Positions 36,140 through 43,943 of a DNA stretch of 57,495 nt are shown here, in pieces. Below the pieces are notes generated by a model. The model worked only from the letters and a program-made list of their open reading frames with translations, did no database searches and had not been told where the DNA came from. Origin of the DNA: CAMCTV01 sp964420985 (GTDB lineage Bacteria > Bacteroidota > Bacteroidia > Flavobacteriales_D > Sanyastnellaceae); assembly GCA_964420985.1 (NCBI GenBank), contig CAYQUT010000017.1:1-57495 (forward strand), given 5' to 3'. A program made the position numbers and the translations under genes. How positions within the stretch are numbered: position 1 is the stretch's first letter; each line of letters opens with the position of its first letter.

Positions 36140-37032
36140 TGGCTAAGGACAGTACGATAGCAGTGGTTATTCCCGTACACAATCGGAGAGATGAGTTGCT
36201 GCGTGCGTTGCGATCCGTTCTCCATCAATCAACGCCGGTTCAAGAAATTTGGGTTATCGATGACGCTTCGACAATAGCATTAACTCCTTTCTCTGAATTA
36301 GAACATTGCAACATTATACGTTATCACCAGTTAGAAGAAAAGTCCAATGCCAATGTGGCTCGGAATAAAGGAGCTGAATTGTCCAATGCAGATTTCATCG
36401 CTTTTTTGGACAGTGATGACGAATGGGAAGTCAATTATATTGAACAGTGTAAGTCCTATCTGAACAAAGGCCACGCTGGATATTTTTCTCAGTCAAGAAT
36501 TTACAAGGGAGGTCAAGCCACAGCAAAGATTTCTAGACCTTGGGAGGAGAATGTTAGTGCTGTGAACTTTCTTTTGGATGGAGGGTTTGCCCAGACTTCG
36601 AGTTTTATTGTTGACCGAGATTCTTTCCTGAAAGTTCAATTTGATGAGGAATTAAAAAGACATCAAGATTTTGATTTTTTTGTTCGTTATGCCAAGTCGT
36701 TTAGATGGGTTCAACTTCCAGTTTGCGCTGTATTGGTGCATTGGGAAGAAAATCGAAAGGTAACCAGAGATGCAGCATCTGAGATGAAATTCATTCAGCG
36801 AAATGCCAGTGAAATTCATCCCAAAATACTCAAACGTTACTTGCGCATGCAGTATGACTATTTCTTTTACAATGGTTCACGTAGAGATTATTCACTTCAT
36901 CAATCGATGTTGTTCCGTGTCATCTCTGAACTAACATTTTCTGACTATAAATCCTTTTTTAAAGAGAAAAGTTGGTTGTATTTGAATACAATGGGATTAT
37001 TGCGTTATATTTTTCTGAAATTAAAAGGCTAA
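36139..37032 (+). CDS. GT2 glycosyltransferase, last gene of the locus
   Basis: 297 residues, GT-A fold. AVVIPVHNRRDELLRALRSV, IWVIDDAST, ARNKGAELSNADFIAFLDSD followed by DEW hold the nucleotide-binding and DXD sites; RHQDFDFFVRYAKSFRWVQL is the acceptor-side block. It is coupled to the GT4 gene by a TAATG overlap and is the last gene on the plus strand here. Its 3' end overlaps the convergent outer-membrane gene by 12 nt with no visible terminator. Confidence 0.88.
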   Translation: MAKDSTIAVVIPVHNRRDELLRALRSVLHQSTPVQEIWVIDDASTIALTPFSELEHCNIIRYHQLEEKSNANVARNKGAELSNADFIAFLDSDDEWEVNYIEQCKSYLNKGHAGYFSQSRIYKGGQATAKISRPWEENVSAVNFLLDGGFAQTSSFIVDRDSFLKVQFDEELKRHQDFDFFVRYAKSFRWVQLPVCAVLVHWEENRKVTRDAASEMKFIQRNASEIHPKILKRYLRMQYDYFFYNGSRRDYSLHQSMLFRVISELTFSDYKSFFKEKSWLYLNTMGLLRYIFLKLKG

Positions 37033-38652
37033 CGTCATTTGAAAGTCGGCTCTATGGTTGGTAACAGCACCACCATGTTCCATGTCCCGCTCTCTTTCTA
37101 TTTTAAAAGCGCAAATGAATTGAGGTGAATGGTATTGAACAATACAGAACGTTCTTTTGCCTTTTCCACTGTATGCGGGGATACTCATACCTCCTTTGAG
37201 TTCTCGGTCCATCATATAAATGCGTAAATCCCAATCTGGAACACTGAAGAATACTTGACGGATGATGACTTGCCATGGCTGATCCATTGGCTTCCATTCG
37301 TATTCCATGGCACTGAGCCATCCCGATTTTGCATCGGCACTATGTTGTTCAATGCGACAATGAATTTGGATGTGCTCATTGACTTTCCATTTTCCATCCA
37401 CGCGCCACTGGCGCATCATCTCTGGACTTTTTTTTATCTGATAACGTATATAGAAATTGTGATAACGGTTGGGTATAAAGTCAATGTGGGATTGAATGAC
37501 TTGTTCTTGACGCGAAGCGTTTTCCCAAAGACCATTATTTTTTTCGTTGATCCATGAAATCAAACCTTTGAGTTTTTTATGAAAGAAAATTTGATGGGCG
37601 TACACCCATTCTTCCTCTTTTAAATAAGAAGAGACCATAGCGCGGTATGAAATGCGCATCCATTGGTTTTTGAAAATGGGTTGTATCCAAAAAGTATGAA
37701 GGCTGAGTTTGTTTTTTTCATGGATCAACTCACTTTGCAAGATGTTTTTCCCAAATGCTCCGGCAAATGTCAAGGCGTTTTTAGTTGTTTTCTTTCGTTC
37801 CTCAACGAAGGTGTATTGGTGGTACTGTAGCTTGTATTTTGTTCGTTTCCATTCTATGTTCCACCACATTTGTTTTGGATACGCTAGTGGCGGAGCCTTG
37901 ACCTGATCCAGCGCAATATTCAGGCTAATAGCCCTAAAGGCTTTTGTCAGAGCCACACCGCGCCAATGTCGATTGGTAATACTTGAAGTATAGGGTGCAA
38001 AGGCCAGATGATCTCCCATCAAGGGATTGACATTCCAAGCTGACGTACGCATGAGGTTGTTCCCAAACAACATGTTCAACGGTGTTTGTGGTAGGAAGTC
38101 CCCCAGAATGAAGTGGTGATTCTTATTTTTGAATTGGAAGTATGCTGTATTCAGAATGGTTTTTTCTTCATTGTATTCTGTTACAAAATGATGGAATCCC
38201 CATCGGAATCCATTCTCACTTGTTCCTTTGTAACGTACGTTGTATTTTGAAATATCTGATACCTCAACGGTTGGTGGAATGTCCTTAGCGGTTAGGGAAA
38301 GCGTTTGGTCAATGAATTTTGGTTTTTCAAGGCAAGGACCTGAAGTAAGAAAGGGAATAATACTGTCCCATTGTGATGGGGAAATGTTGGGAATGCGAAA
38401 GAGTTCAAAAAGATTGGTAATGCAGCCGAATTGATTTTTGTATTGCGTTATGCCCTGTTGAAAATGCTTGGGCAGGTGCTTAATTTGTAGCGCATTGTTG
38501 ACATTGATGCGGGGTGTGGAAATCTCACTGTCAATGTTGTCATCTACTACATCCAATTGATATACGTCTTCTGTTGCGCTTGAATCGGGTAATTGTCCCA
38601 ATGCAGTGAAAGGCAGCATCAAAAGCAGCAAATTAATCCTTATTGATTTCAT
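37021..38652 (-). CDS. Outer-membrane protein with helix-hairpin-helix domain
   Basis: 543 residues. Signal peptide (MKSIRINLLLLMLPFTALGQ), then a helix-hairpin-helix region of ComEA type (TPRINVNNALQIKHLPKHFQ, QFGCITNLFELFRIPNISPS), then about 400 residues of alternating aromatic and polar strands that look like a beta-barrel (YKGTSENGFRWGFHHFVTEY, HHFILGDFLPQTPLNMLFGN, RISYRAMVSSYLKEEEWVYA). I recall HhH plus barrel proteins of this size as common in Bacteroidota but without assigned function. I chose the ATG at 38652; the frame is open further up inside the neighbouring gene. The first 20 nt overlap the end of that gene. Confidence 0.72.
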   Translation of the reverse strand: MKSIRINLLLLMLPFTALGQLPDSSATEDVYQLDVVDDNIDSEISTPRINVNNALQIKHLPKHFQQGITQYKNQFGCITNLFELFRIPNISPSQWDSIIPFLTSGPCLEKPKFIDQTLSLTAKDIPPTVEVSDISKYNVRYKGTSENGFRWGFHHFVTEYNEEKTILNTAYFQFKNKNHHFILGDFLPQTPLNMLFGNNLMRTSAWNVNPLMGDHLAFAPYTSSITNRHWRGVALTKAFRAISLNIALDQVKAPPLAYPKQMWWNIEWKRTKYKLQYHQYTFVEERKKTTKNALTFAGAFGKNILQSELIHEKNKLSLHTFWIQPIFKNQWMRISYRAMVSSYLKEEEWVYAHQIFFHKKLKGLISWINEKNNGLWENASRQEQVIQSHIDFIPNRYHNFYIRYQIKKSPEMMRQWRVDGKWKVNEHIQIHCRIEQHSADAKSGWLSAMEYEWKPMDQPWQVIIRQVFFSVPDWDLRIYMMDRELKGGMSIPAYSGKGKRTFCIVQYHSPQFICAFKIERERDMEHGGAVTNHRADFQMTLAF

Positions 38653-39376
38653 GCCATTGATATAAGGAGGGTAAAAAATAGGGTTGAGCGGTGATGCAAA
38701 AGGTGGATTGTAATTTTCTGCGATTGTTTTTAAGTACAACCCAGTATTTGTTTTTAGGCCATTGCAAACCCCAACCCAATTCCCATGTTGAATTCAATAA
38801 TATGCGGTGTTGGATGAGTAGTTGAGTGGGCAAGGCATCAAATTGCCATAGGTCCACGAGCAGGTGATGTCGGGATGATGTCTTTAATAGGATGTGGAAA
38901 CATTGATTGGGCCAGTAATCTTTTGTGTGTTGTTGATTATTCCACTGCCACCGATGCAAATACTGAAAGTGAAAGAAAGAATGGGTGTATTCAATGGCAG
39001 AATTGGACTGCCACAACAGCAAGGGGTGATTTTCTGGAAATTTTTCCCGATTGAAGATGATTTCATGTGATAGGCTGGTTTGTTTGCCCAATTGGATTTG
39101 ACTACCCAATTGAATTTGCGTCGTTTGAATGAAAGAGGCTTTTGAAGCCCCAGCATACGACCAAAGTGAAAAACCTTTCCCTTGCTTTTTAATTCCCAAG
39201 AATAGATCATTCACATTGGATTGGAGGTGGTAATTGAAGACCAATAGCTCAACCTTTAGATTGGGCTCATTGTTAATAGCCGATTGCGTTCCCCGTAGAT
39301 TGGGTTGCAAACCTTGACTATGGGCGGATAGATTCAGGAAAATGATCACAAGAGCCCAGCACATGTCTTTTTTCAT
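38633..39376 (-). CDS. Putative outer-membrane protein of unknown function
   Basis: 247 residues with signal peptide (CWALVIIFLNLSAHSQG) and repeated strand-like segments of alternating polar and aromatic residues (LKVELLVFNYHLQSNVNDLF, GKGFSLWSYAGASKASFIQT, QIQLGKQTSLSHEIIFNREK, FFHFQYLHRWQW). It could be a small barrel or a periplasmic beta domain. The gene ends 20 nt inside the HhH barrel gene, so the two should be made together and may interact. No family recognised. Confidence 0.62.
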   Translation of the reverse strand: MKKDMCWALVIIFLNLSAHSQGLQPNLRGTQSAINNEPNLKVELLVFNYHLQSNVNDLFLGIKKQGKGFSLWSYAGASKASFIQTTQIQLGSQIQLGKQTSLSHEIIFNREKFPENHPLLLWQSNSAIEYTHSFFHFQYLHRWQWNNQQHTKDYWPNQCFHILLKTSSRHHLLVDLWQFDALPTQLLIQHRILLNSTWELGWGLQWPKNKYWVVLKNNRRKLQSTFCITAQPYFLPSLYQWHEINKD

Positions 39377-39427
39377 CGGACCAAACTATATCCTTCATTT
39401 TTTATTAGAAAGTTTCATATAAGGCCG

Positions 39428-39435
39428 TATATTTG
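39428..39435 (+). promoter_or_regulatory. -7 box of the tRNA-Leu gene
   Basis: TATATTTG, exact to TAnnTTTG, 32 nt before the tRNA 5' end. The expected start site would be near 39440, leaving a 5' leader of about 25-30 nt to be removed by RNase P. No clear -33 TTG is visible. Confidence 0.5.
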
Positions 39436-39467
39436 CATCCCTTTTGGGAGTTATTTGATTCCCAATT

Positions 39468-39549
39468 CCGGATGTGGCGTAATTGGTAGCCGCGCCAGAC
39501 TTAGGATCTGGTGCCGTGAGGCGTGGGGGTTCGAGTCCCTCCATCCGGA
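39468..39549 (+). tRNA. tRNA-Leu (anticodon TAG)
   Basis: An 82-nt cloverleaf with a long variable arm (class II). Acceptor stem CCGGATG pairs with CATCCGG, then discriminator A at 39549. D arm GCG...CGC with the AATTGGTAG loop. Anticodon stem CCAGA/TCTGG encloses CTTAGGA, giving anticodon TAG (39502-39504), which reads CUA and related leucine codons. Variable arm is GCC...GGC. T arm contains TTCGAGT. The 3' CCA is not encoded. The first pair is C-G rather than the more usual G-C, which is odd but leaves the stem perfect. Confidence 0.95.
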
Positions 39550-39564
39550 CAAAATATGTAACAT

Positions 39565-39596
39565 AAATACCGAATAACTCGGTATTTCTTTTTTTT
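39565..39596 (+). terminator. Intrinsic terminator after tRNA-Leu, abutting tig
   Basis: Stem of 9 bp, AAATACCGA (39565-39573) with TCGGTATTT (39579-39587), loop of five, followed by C and eight T. It ends the tRNA transcript. The tig ATG (39602) follows the T-run after only five bases, so this hairpin also occupies the position of the tig leader. Confidence 0.85.
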
Positions 39597-39601
39597 AGAC
39601 T

Positions 39602-40954
39602 ATGCAAATCTCCCAAAACAACATTGATGCATTGAATGCAGAAATCAAGATTGAAATCACTGCAGCAGATTATGCTCCAGCGGTTGAAAAATCTTTGAAG
39701 AACTACAGAAAGAACATGCAAATGCCCGGTTTTCGTCCAGGCCACGTTCCTGCCTCTGTGGTGAAGCAACGTTATGGCAAGGCGGTGTTGGCCGAGGAGA
39801 TCAATAAAATGTTGCAAGATGCCGTTTACAAGCACATATCAGACAATAAACTTCCCGTTTTAGGTAACCCTATTCCAAAAGAAGGTGATGATGTGGGTGA
39901 TTGGGACAATCCTGGCGATTTTTCGTTTACCTATGAAATGGGATTGGCCCCTGAAATTGAGGTCAATTTGGATAAGAAAATGAAATTTGACTTTGCGGTT
40001 ATTGATGTAAATGACAAATTGATTGATAAGCAGATCCGTGATTATGGTCGACGTTTTGGTAAAATGTCTAATCCAGACAAGAGCGGTGCAGAAGATTTAT
40101 TGGATGTGACGGTGAAGGCTGTTGATGCGGATGGAAAAGTAGTAGAGGGCGGAATCAACAACAACGCTACTGTGACCATTGAAGATGTAACTGATGCCAA
40201 AACATTGAAGCAATTGGTTGGGTTGAGCAAAGAAGATACAGTTGTTGTAAATCCACATCATTTGACTGCGGATCATGAAGCTTTAGCGCGCTTGTTGGGA
40301 ATTACCCACCATGATTTGCACCACTTTGAGGGCAATGTTCAATTGACCATCAACAATATCCACCACGTGGAGGTGGCTGAATTCAACCAGGAATTGTATG
40401 ATAAATTGTTCCCTGCAGGAACAGTGACCAATACAGATGAAATGCGCGCCAAGGTGCGTGAGAATATGACCGAGGTATTCGCTCGTGATGCGCAGTGGAT
40501 GTTCAAGAGAACCGCCGCCCGTCAAATAGCAGACACCATCAATCCTGCCTTACCTGATGCTTTCATGAAGCGTTGGATTGCAATGAGCAACGAGAAGCCA
40601 TTGACAGAAGAGCAAGTTGAGGCAGAATATCCAGCTTATGCGCAAGGTTTGAAATGGCAATTGATTGAGTCCAAGATTATCGAGAAAAATGAGATCAAGG
40701 TCACCATGGAAGAAGCTGTTGACCACGTGAAAAAGCAATATGCAGAGCGCTTTGCGCAATATGGTTTGCCCGTGGAAGATGATCGTTTGGAGACCATGGC
40801 CAAAGAGTTGTTGGCCAAAAGAGAGGAAGCCAAAAATGTTTATGACTTACTTTTTGAAGACAAAGTCATGGAATTGATCAAGTCCAATTGTACCATCAAT
40901 GAAGTGAAATTGCCTTTTGAAGAATTCTTGCACAAGGCGCAACACATGCATTAA
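39602..40954 (+). CDS. tig: Trigger factor
   Basis: Ribosome-bound chaperone at the peptide exit tunnel, 450 residues. The N-terminal ribosome-binding domain has MQISQNNIDALNAEIKIEI and the signature MPGFRPGHVPASVVKQRYGK, corresponding to the GFRxGxxP motif of the family. The middle PPIase-like domain (about 150-255) is divergent and unusually rich in histidine (NPHHLTADHEAL, GITHHDLHHFEGN, NNIHHVEV). The helical C-terminal chaperone arms follow (LYDKLFPAGTVTNTDEMRAK, LEEQVEAEYPAYAQGLKWQL-like EEQVEAEYPAYAQGLKWQL). No promoter is obvious between the tRNA terminator and the ATG. kynU follows 12 nt downstream. Confidence 0.94.
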   Translation: MQISQNNIDALNAEIKIEITAADYAPAVEKSLKNYRKNMQMPGFRPGHVPASVVKQRYGKAVLAEEINKMLQDAVYKHISDNKLPVLGNPIPKEGDDVGDWDNPGDFSFTYEMGLAPEIEVNLDKKMKFDFAVIDVNDKLIDKQIRDYGRRFGKMSNPDKSGAEDLLDVTVKAVDADGKVVEGGINNNATVTIEDVTDAKTLKQLVGLSKEDTVVVNPHHLTADHEALARLLGITHHDLHHFEGNVQLTINNIHHVEVAEFNQELYDKLFPAGTVTNTDEMRAKVRENMTEVFARDAQWMFKRTAARQIADTINPALPDAFMKRWIAMSNEKPLTEEQVEAEYPAYAQGLKWQLIESKIIEKNEIKVTMEEAVDHVKKQYAERFAQYGLPVEDDRLETMAKELLAKREEAKNVYDLLFEDKVMELIKSNCTINEVKLPFEEFLHKAQHMH

Positions 40955-40966
40955 TCCAACCATTAG

Positions 40967-42238
40967 ATGGAATATAAATTTGATTTGACTTGGGCCAAGA
41001 CCCAGGACGAGCAAGATCCATTGCGGTCTTTTAGAAGTCAATTTTATTTTCCTCAGTATAATGGCAGCGATGCCCTGTATTTTACTGGAAATTCTTTAGG
41101 GCTTCAACCCAAAGGAGTAAAAGAGTGTATAGATCAAGAACTTTCTGATTGGGCCCAGTTTGGGGTTGAAGGACATTTTGAAGCCAAAAATCCTTGGTTC
41201 AGCTACCATGAACCTTTTGCAAAATGGATAGCGCCCATCTTTGGTGCCAATGAAAATGAAGTGGTGGTGATGAATCAACTGACGGTGAATCTTCATCTAT
41301 TGTTGGTTTCTTTTTATCGCCCGCAGGGTAAAAGAAGAAAGATTTTATTTGAGCACAAACCTTTTCCATCGGATCATTATGCCTTTGAATCACAGGCCCA
41401 ATTGCATGGATTAAATCCAGAGGATGTGCTGGTGGAAATGCAACCCAGAGAAGGTGAAACGTTGCTGCGAACAGAAGACATCATTGCCCAGATACACGCC
41501 TGTGGAGATGAATTGGCCACTGTTTGTTTTGGAGCAGTTAATTATTACACAGGACAATGGTTTGATATGAAAGCCATTGCTGCTGCCGCGCATGCTGTGG
41601 GTGCGACGTGCGGTTTTGATTTGGCCCATGCGGCGGGAAATGTCCCTGTTCAATTGCATGATTGGGAGGTGGATTTTGCTTGTTGGTGCAGCTATAAATA
41701 TTTGAATAGTGGGCCCGGTGGGGTTTCAGGCGTATTTGTTCATGAGAAGCACCACCACTCCAATTTGGTGAGAATGGCCGGTTGGTGGGGCCATGACAAG
41801 TCTACACGTTTTTTAATGCAACCTGGTTTTCAGCCCATTCCGTCTGCTGAGGCATGGCAGTTAAGCAATGCTCCTGTATTATCGATGGCTGCGCATCGCG
41901 CTTCATTGGTGTTGTTCTCTAGTACAACCATGGAAGAGCTAAGATCAAAGTCCGTGAAGTTGACGGGATATCTTGAATTTGTTCTGCAACAAGTTTCTCA
42001 ATTGTCTGGTCAGCCCATGGAGCAGGTAACTCCTGTGAATCCAAATGAACGAGGTTGTCAAATTAGTGTGCGGTTGTTGGGCAGAGACAAGATCATCGTT
42101 CAGCAGTTATCAGCTGCCGGTATCATCGTGGATTGGAGAGAGCCTGATACCATCCGGTTGGCGCCAGTTCCTTTGTACAACTCCTTCGAAGATGTTTGTC
42201 TTTTAGGACAAAAAATGGTCGAGCTATTGCAGCATTGA
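40967..42238 (+). CDS. kynU: Kynureninase
   Basis: PLP enzyme that cleaves kynurenine or 3-hydroxykynurenine to (hydroxy)anthranilate plus alanine in tryptophan catabolism and de novo NAD synthesis. 423 residues. Family blocks: ALYFTGNSLGLQPKGVKECI, WAQFGVEGHF, NPWFSYHE, ENEVVVMNQLTVNLHLLLVS, FPSDHYAFESQ, FGAVNYYTGQWFDM, GFDLAHAAGNVPVQLHDW and the PLP lysine in FACWCSYKYLNSGPGG (K244). No other kynurenine-pathway gene is in the window. It may be cotranscribed with tig. Confidence 0.95.
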   Translation: MEYKFDLTWAKTQDEQDPLRSFRSQFYFPQYNGSDALYFTGNSLGLQPKGVKECIDQELSDWAQFGVEGHFEAKNPWFSYHEPFAKWIAPIFGANENEVVVMNQLTVNLHLLLVSFYRPQGKRRKILFEHKPFPSDHYAFESQAQLHGLNPEDVLVEMQPREGETLLRTEDIIAQIHACGDELATVCFGAVNYYTGQWFDMKAIAAAAHAVGATCGFDLAHAAGNVPVQLHDWEVDFACWCSYKYLNSGPGGVSGVFVHEKHHHSNLVRMAGWWGHDKSTRFLMQPGFQPIPSAEAWQLSNAPVLSMAAHRASLVLFSSTTMEELRSKSVKLTGYLEFVLQQVSQLSGQPMEQVTPVNPNERGCQISVRLLGRDKIIVQQLSAAGIIVDWREPDTIRLAPVPLYNSFEDVCLLGQKMVELLQH

Positions 42239-42263
42239 TATTTTTCATTTTTTATTATATTTG
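42235..42263 (+). promoter_or_regulatory. Promoter of the delta-60 repeat gene, three bases before the ATG
   Basis: TTG (42235-42237, at the kynU stop), an 18-nt spacer and TATATTTG (42256-42263), exact to TAnnTTTG. The ATG at 42267 follows after three bases. Both boxes and spacing fit, which makes a leaderless transcript likely. Confidence 0.6.
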
Positions 42264-42266
42264 AAC

Positions 42267-43943
42267 ATGATTAAAAACCTATTGGCTTTTTCAGCCCTTT
42301 CCATGGCTGTTGTATCTTCTTTGGCACAGACACCAGGTAGTTTAGACCTAACTTTTGGTGGCACAGGACAGGTGATCTCCTCCCCTGTTTCCGGCGATTC
42401 TTTTGACAACTGTCAGGCAGTAGGTGTTCAAAGCACGGGAAAAACTGTATTTTGTGGTGTGTCCGGCAACTGGTCCAATTTTGAAGCCACGGTAGGCCGT
42501 TTGAATGTAGATGGAACACTGGATGCTTCGTTTGCTTCCAATGGTGTCTTTATTTACAACAATACTTTGGGTGGTGATTTTATGTATGACTTGAAAGTAT
42601 TGAATGATGACAAAATATTGATCTGTGGTGCAACGTCGCTTTCTGCTGCCAACACGCAGTGGGCTGTTTGGCGCTTCCTTGCTGATGGTTCATTGGATGC
42701 TTCATTTGGAAATGGAGGTGTCATGCTGTGGGAAATTGAGGGTGGTGAAGATTATGCACGAGAAATCATTGTTCAAAATGACGGTTATTTGATCATCGGC
42801 GGGTCAATGCCTGCTGGTTTTTCCAATGAGCGAATTGTAGTGGCGAAGTTCGATGTGAGCGGGACCATGGTCAGTTCTTTTGGAACCAATGGCGGGTATA
42901 CGATGTTTACTACTACCACTCAAGATGACGTGGTTTCCCGCGGTGCAGCCATAATGCCCAACGGAAATATCTTTATTGTAGGATCTAGTTATAGTATGAA
43001 TGACAATATGGACCATGCGATGATTGCTGTTTTGGACAACAATGGAACCCCAGTTACATCTGTAGATGGAGATGGTATTTGGATTGATCCAGCGTACGGT
43101 CGTTATTACCGCGCAGTGTATCAAAATGGCCATATATTGGCTTGTGGCAATAGAGATGGCAGCGAGTACAATTTTATGATTGCTGCGCATTTAGCAGACG
43201 GCAGTTTGGACAACACTTTTGCTAGTGGTGGTTACGCCATTGTAGACAATGACAACATTGACGTGCTCTATGATATCGCTCTGCAAGGAGATGGAAAGAT
43301 ATTGGCGTGTGGTACAACAGGTGCGGGTGGTTTTGGTGGATCAAGGGACTTTTGTTTGATGCGTTTCAATACAGAAGGCACAGTGGACAATTCCTTTGGT
43401 ACTGCAGGTTTGGTAGTAACCACCATGGCTGCTGGCTTTGAAGATGCCAATGGTTTGGCGTTAACCAACGATTTTAAAGTAGTTTGCGGAGGTTTTGTAC
43501 AACAAGACAACAATGATTTTGCTTTTGCGCGTTATCACCTGGGAACTGTTGTTTTGGTGGATGGATGTACAGATGCCAATGCGTGCAATTACAACCCCAA
43601 TGCTTCTAATAATGATGGAAGTTGCTATTTCATTGGCGATCCCTGCGATGATGGCAACATGGCTACTTTGAATGATATTTACAATGCCAATTGCGAGTGT
43701 GCAGGAAGTGTGACGGCTATTGAACAAGTAGACGCTCAAAGGCTTTCCTTGTTTCCTAATCCTACCAAAGGAATATTAAACATCCACCATTGGAAGAATG
43801 GTCATGTTGTTGTTTATGACAATCAAGGTAAGAGGGTGTTGAACACACAGCTCACCAGCAATACACTTCATGTTGAAAGTTTGCCTGCAGGTATTTATCG
43901 ATTGGTAATGGATGGTGTCAGCACCACCTTTGTCAAGGAGTAA
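42267..43943 (+). CDS. Delta-60-repeat surface protein with T9SS sorting domain
   Basis: 558 residues. Signal peptide (MIKNLLAFSALSMAVVSSLA). A tandem array of about 60-residue 'delta-60' repeats follows, likely forming a propeller: DLTFGGTGQVISSP, DGTLDASFASNGVFIY, DGSLDASFGNGGVMLW, DGSLDNTFASGGYAIV, EGTVDNSFGTAGLVVT. Then comes a Cys-rich CTDANACNYNPNASNNDGSC segment, as in the MopE proteins at both window edges, and a type-A T9SS sorting domain (LSLFPNPTKGILNI...LPAGIYRLVM). It should be exported to the surface or medium. Its stop codon directly abuts the stop of the convergent permease gene. Confidence 0.9.
   Translation: MIKNLLAFSALSMAVVSSLAQTPGSLDLTFGGTGQVISSPVSGDSFDNCQAVGVQSTGKTVFCGVSGNWSNFEATVGRLNVDGTLDASFASNGVFIYNNTLGGDFMYDLKVLNDDKILICGATSLSAANTQWAVWRFLADGSLDASFGNGGVMLWEIEGGEDYAREIIVQNDGYLIIGGSMPAGFSNERIVVAKFDVSGTMVSSFGTNGGYTMFTTTTQDDVVSRGAAIMPNGNIFIVGSSYSMNDNMDHAMIAVLDNNGTPVTSVDGDGIWIDPAYGRYYRAVYQNGHILACGNRDGSEYNFMIAAHLADGSLDNTFASGGYAIVDNDNIDVLYDIALQGDGKILACGTTGAGGFGGSRDFCLMRFNTEGTVDNSFGTAGLVVTTMAAGFEDANGLALTNDFKVVCGGFVQQDNNDFAFARYHLGTVVLVDGCTDANACNYNPNASNNDGSCYFIGDPCDDGNMATLNDIYNANCECAGSVTAIEQVDAQRLSLFPNPTKGILNIHHWKNGHVVVYDNQGKRVLNTQLTSNTLHVESLPAGIYRLVMDGVSTTFVKE

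Noticed and set aside
26937..37032. Search for integrase, transposase or IS ends around the glycan locus
   Set aside because: No transposase-like frame or terminal inverted repeats were seen; both flanks are ordinary chromosomal genes.
39395..39835. Open frame on the minus strand across tRNA-Leu that translates to an EGLEPPRLTAPDPKSGAATN-like peptide
   Set aside because: This peptide is the well-known artefact of translating the antisense of a tRNA gene. The frame also runs antisense through the start of tig.
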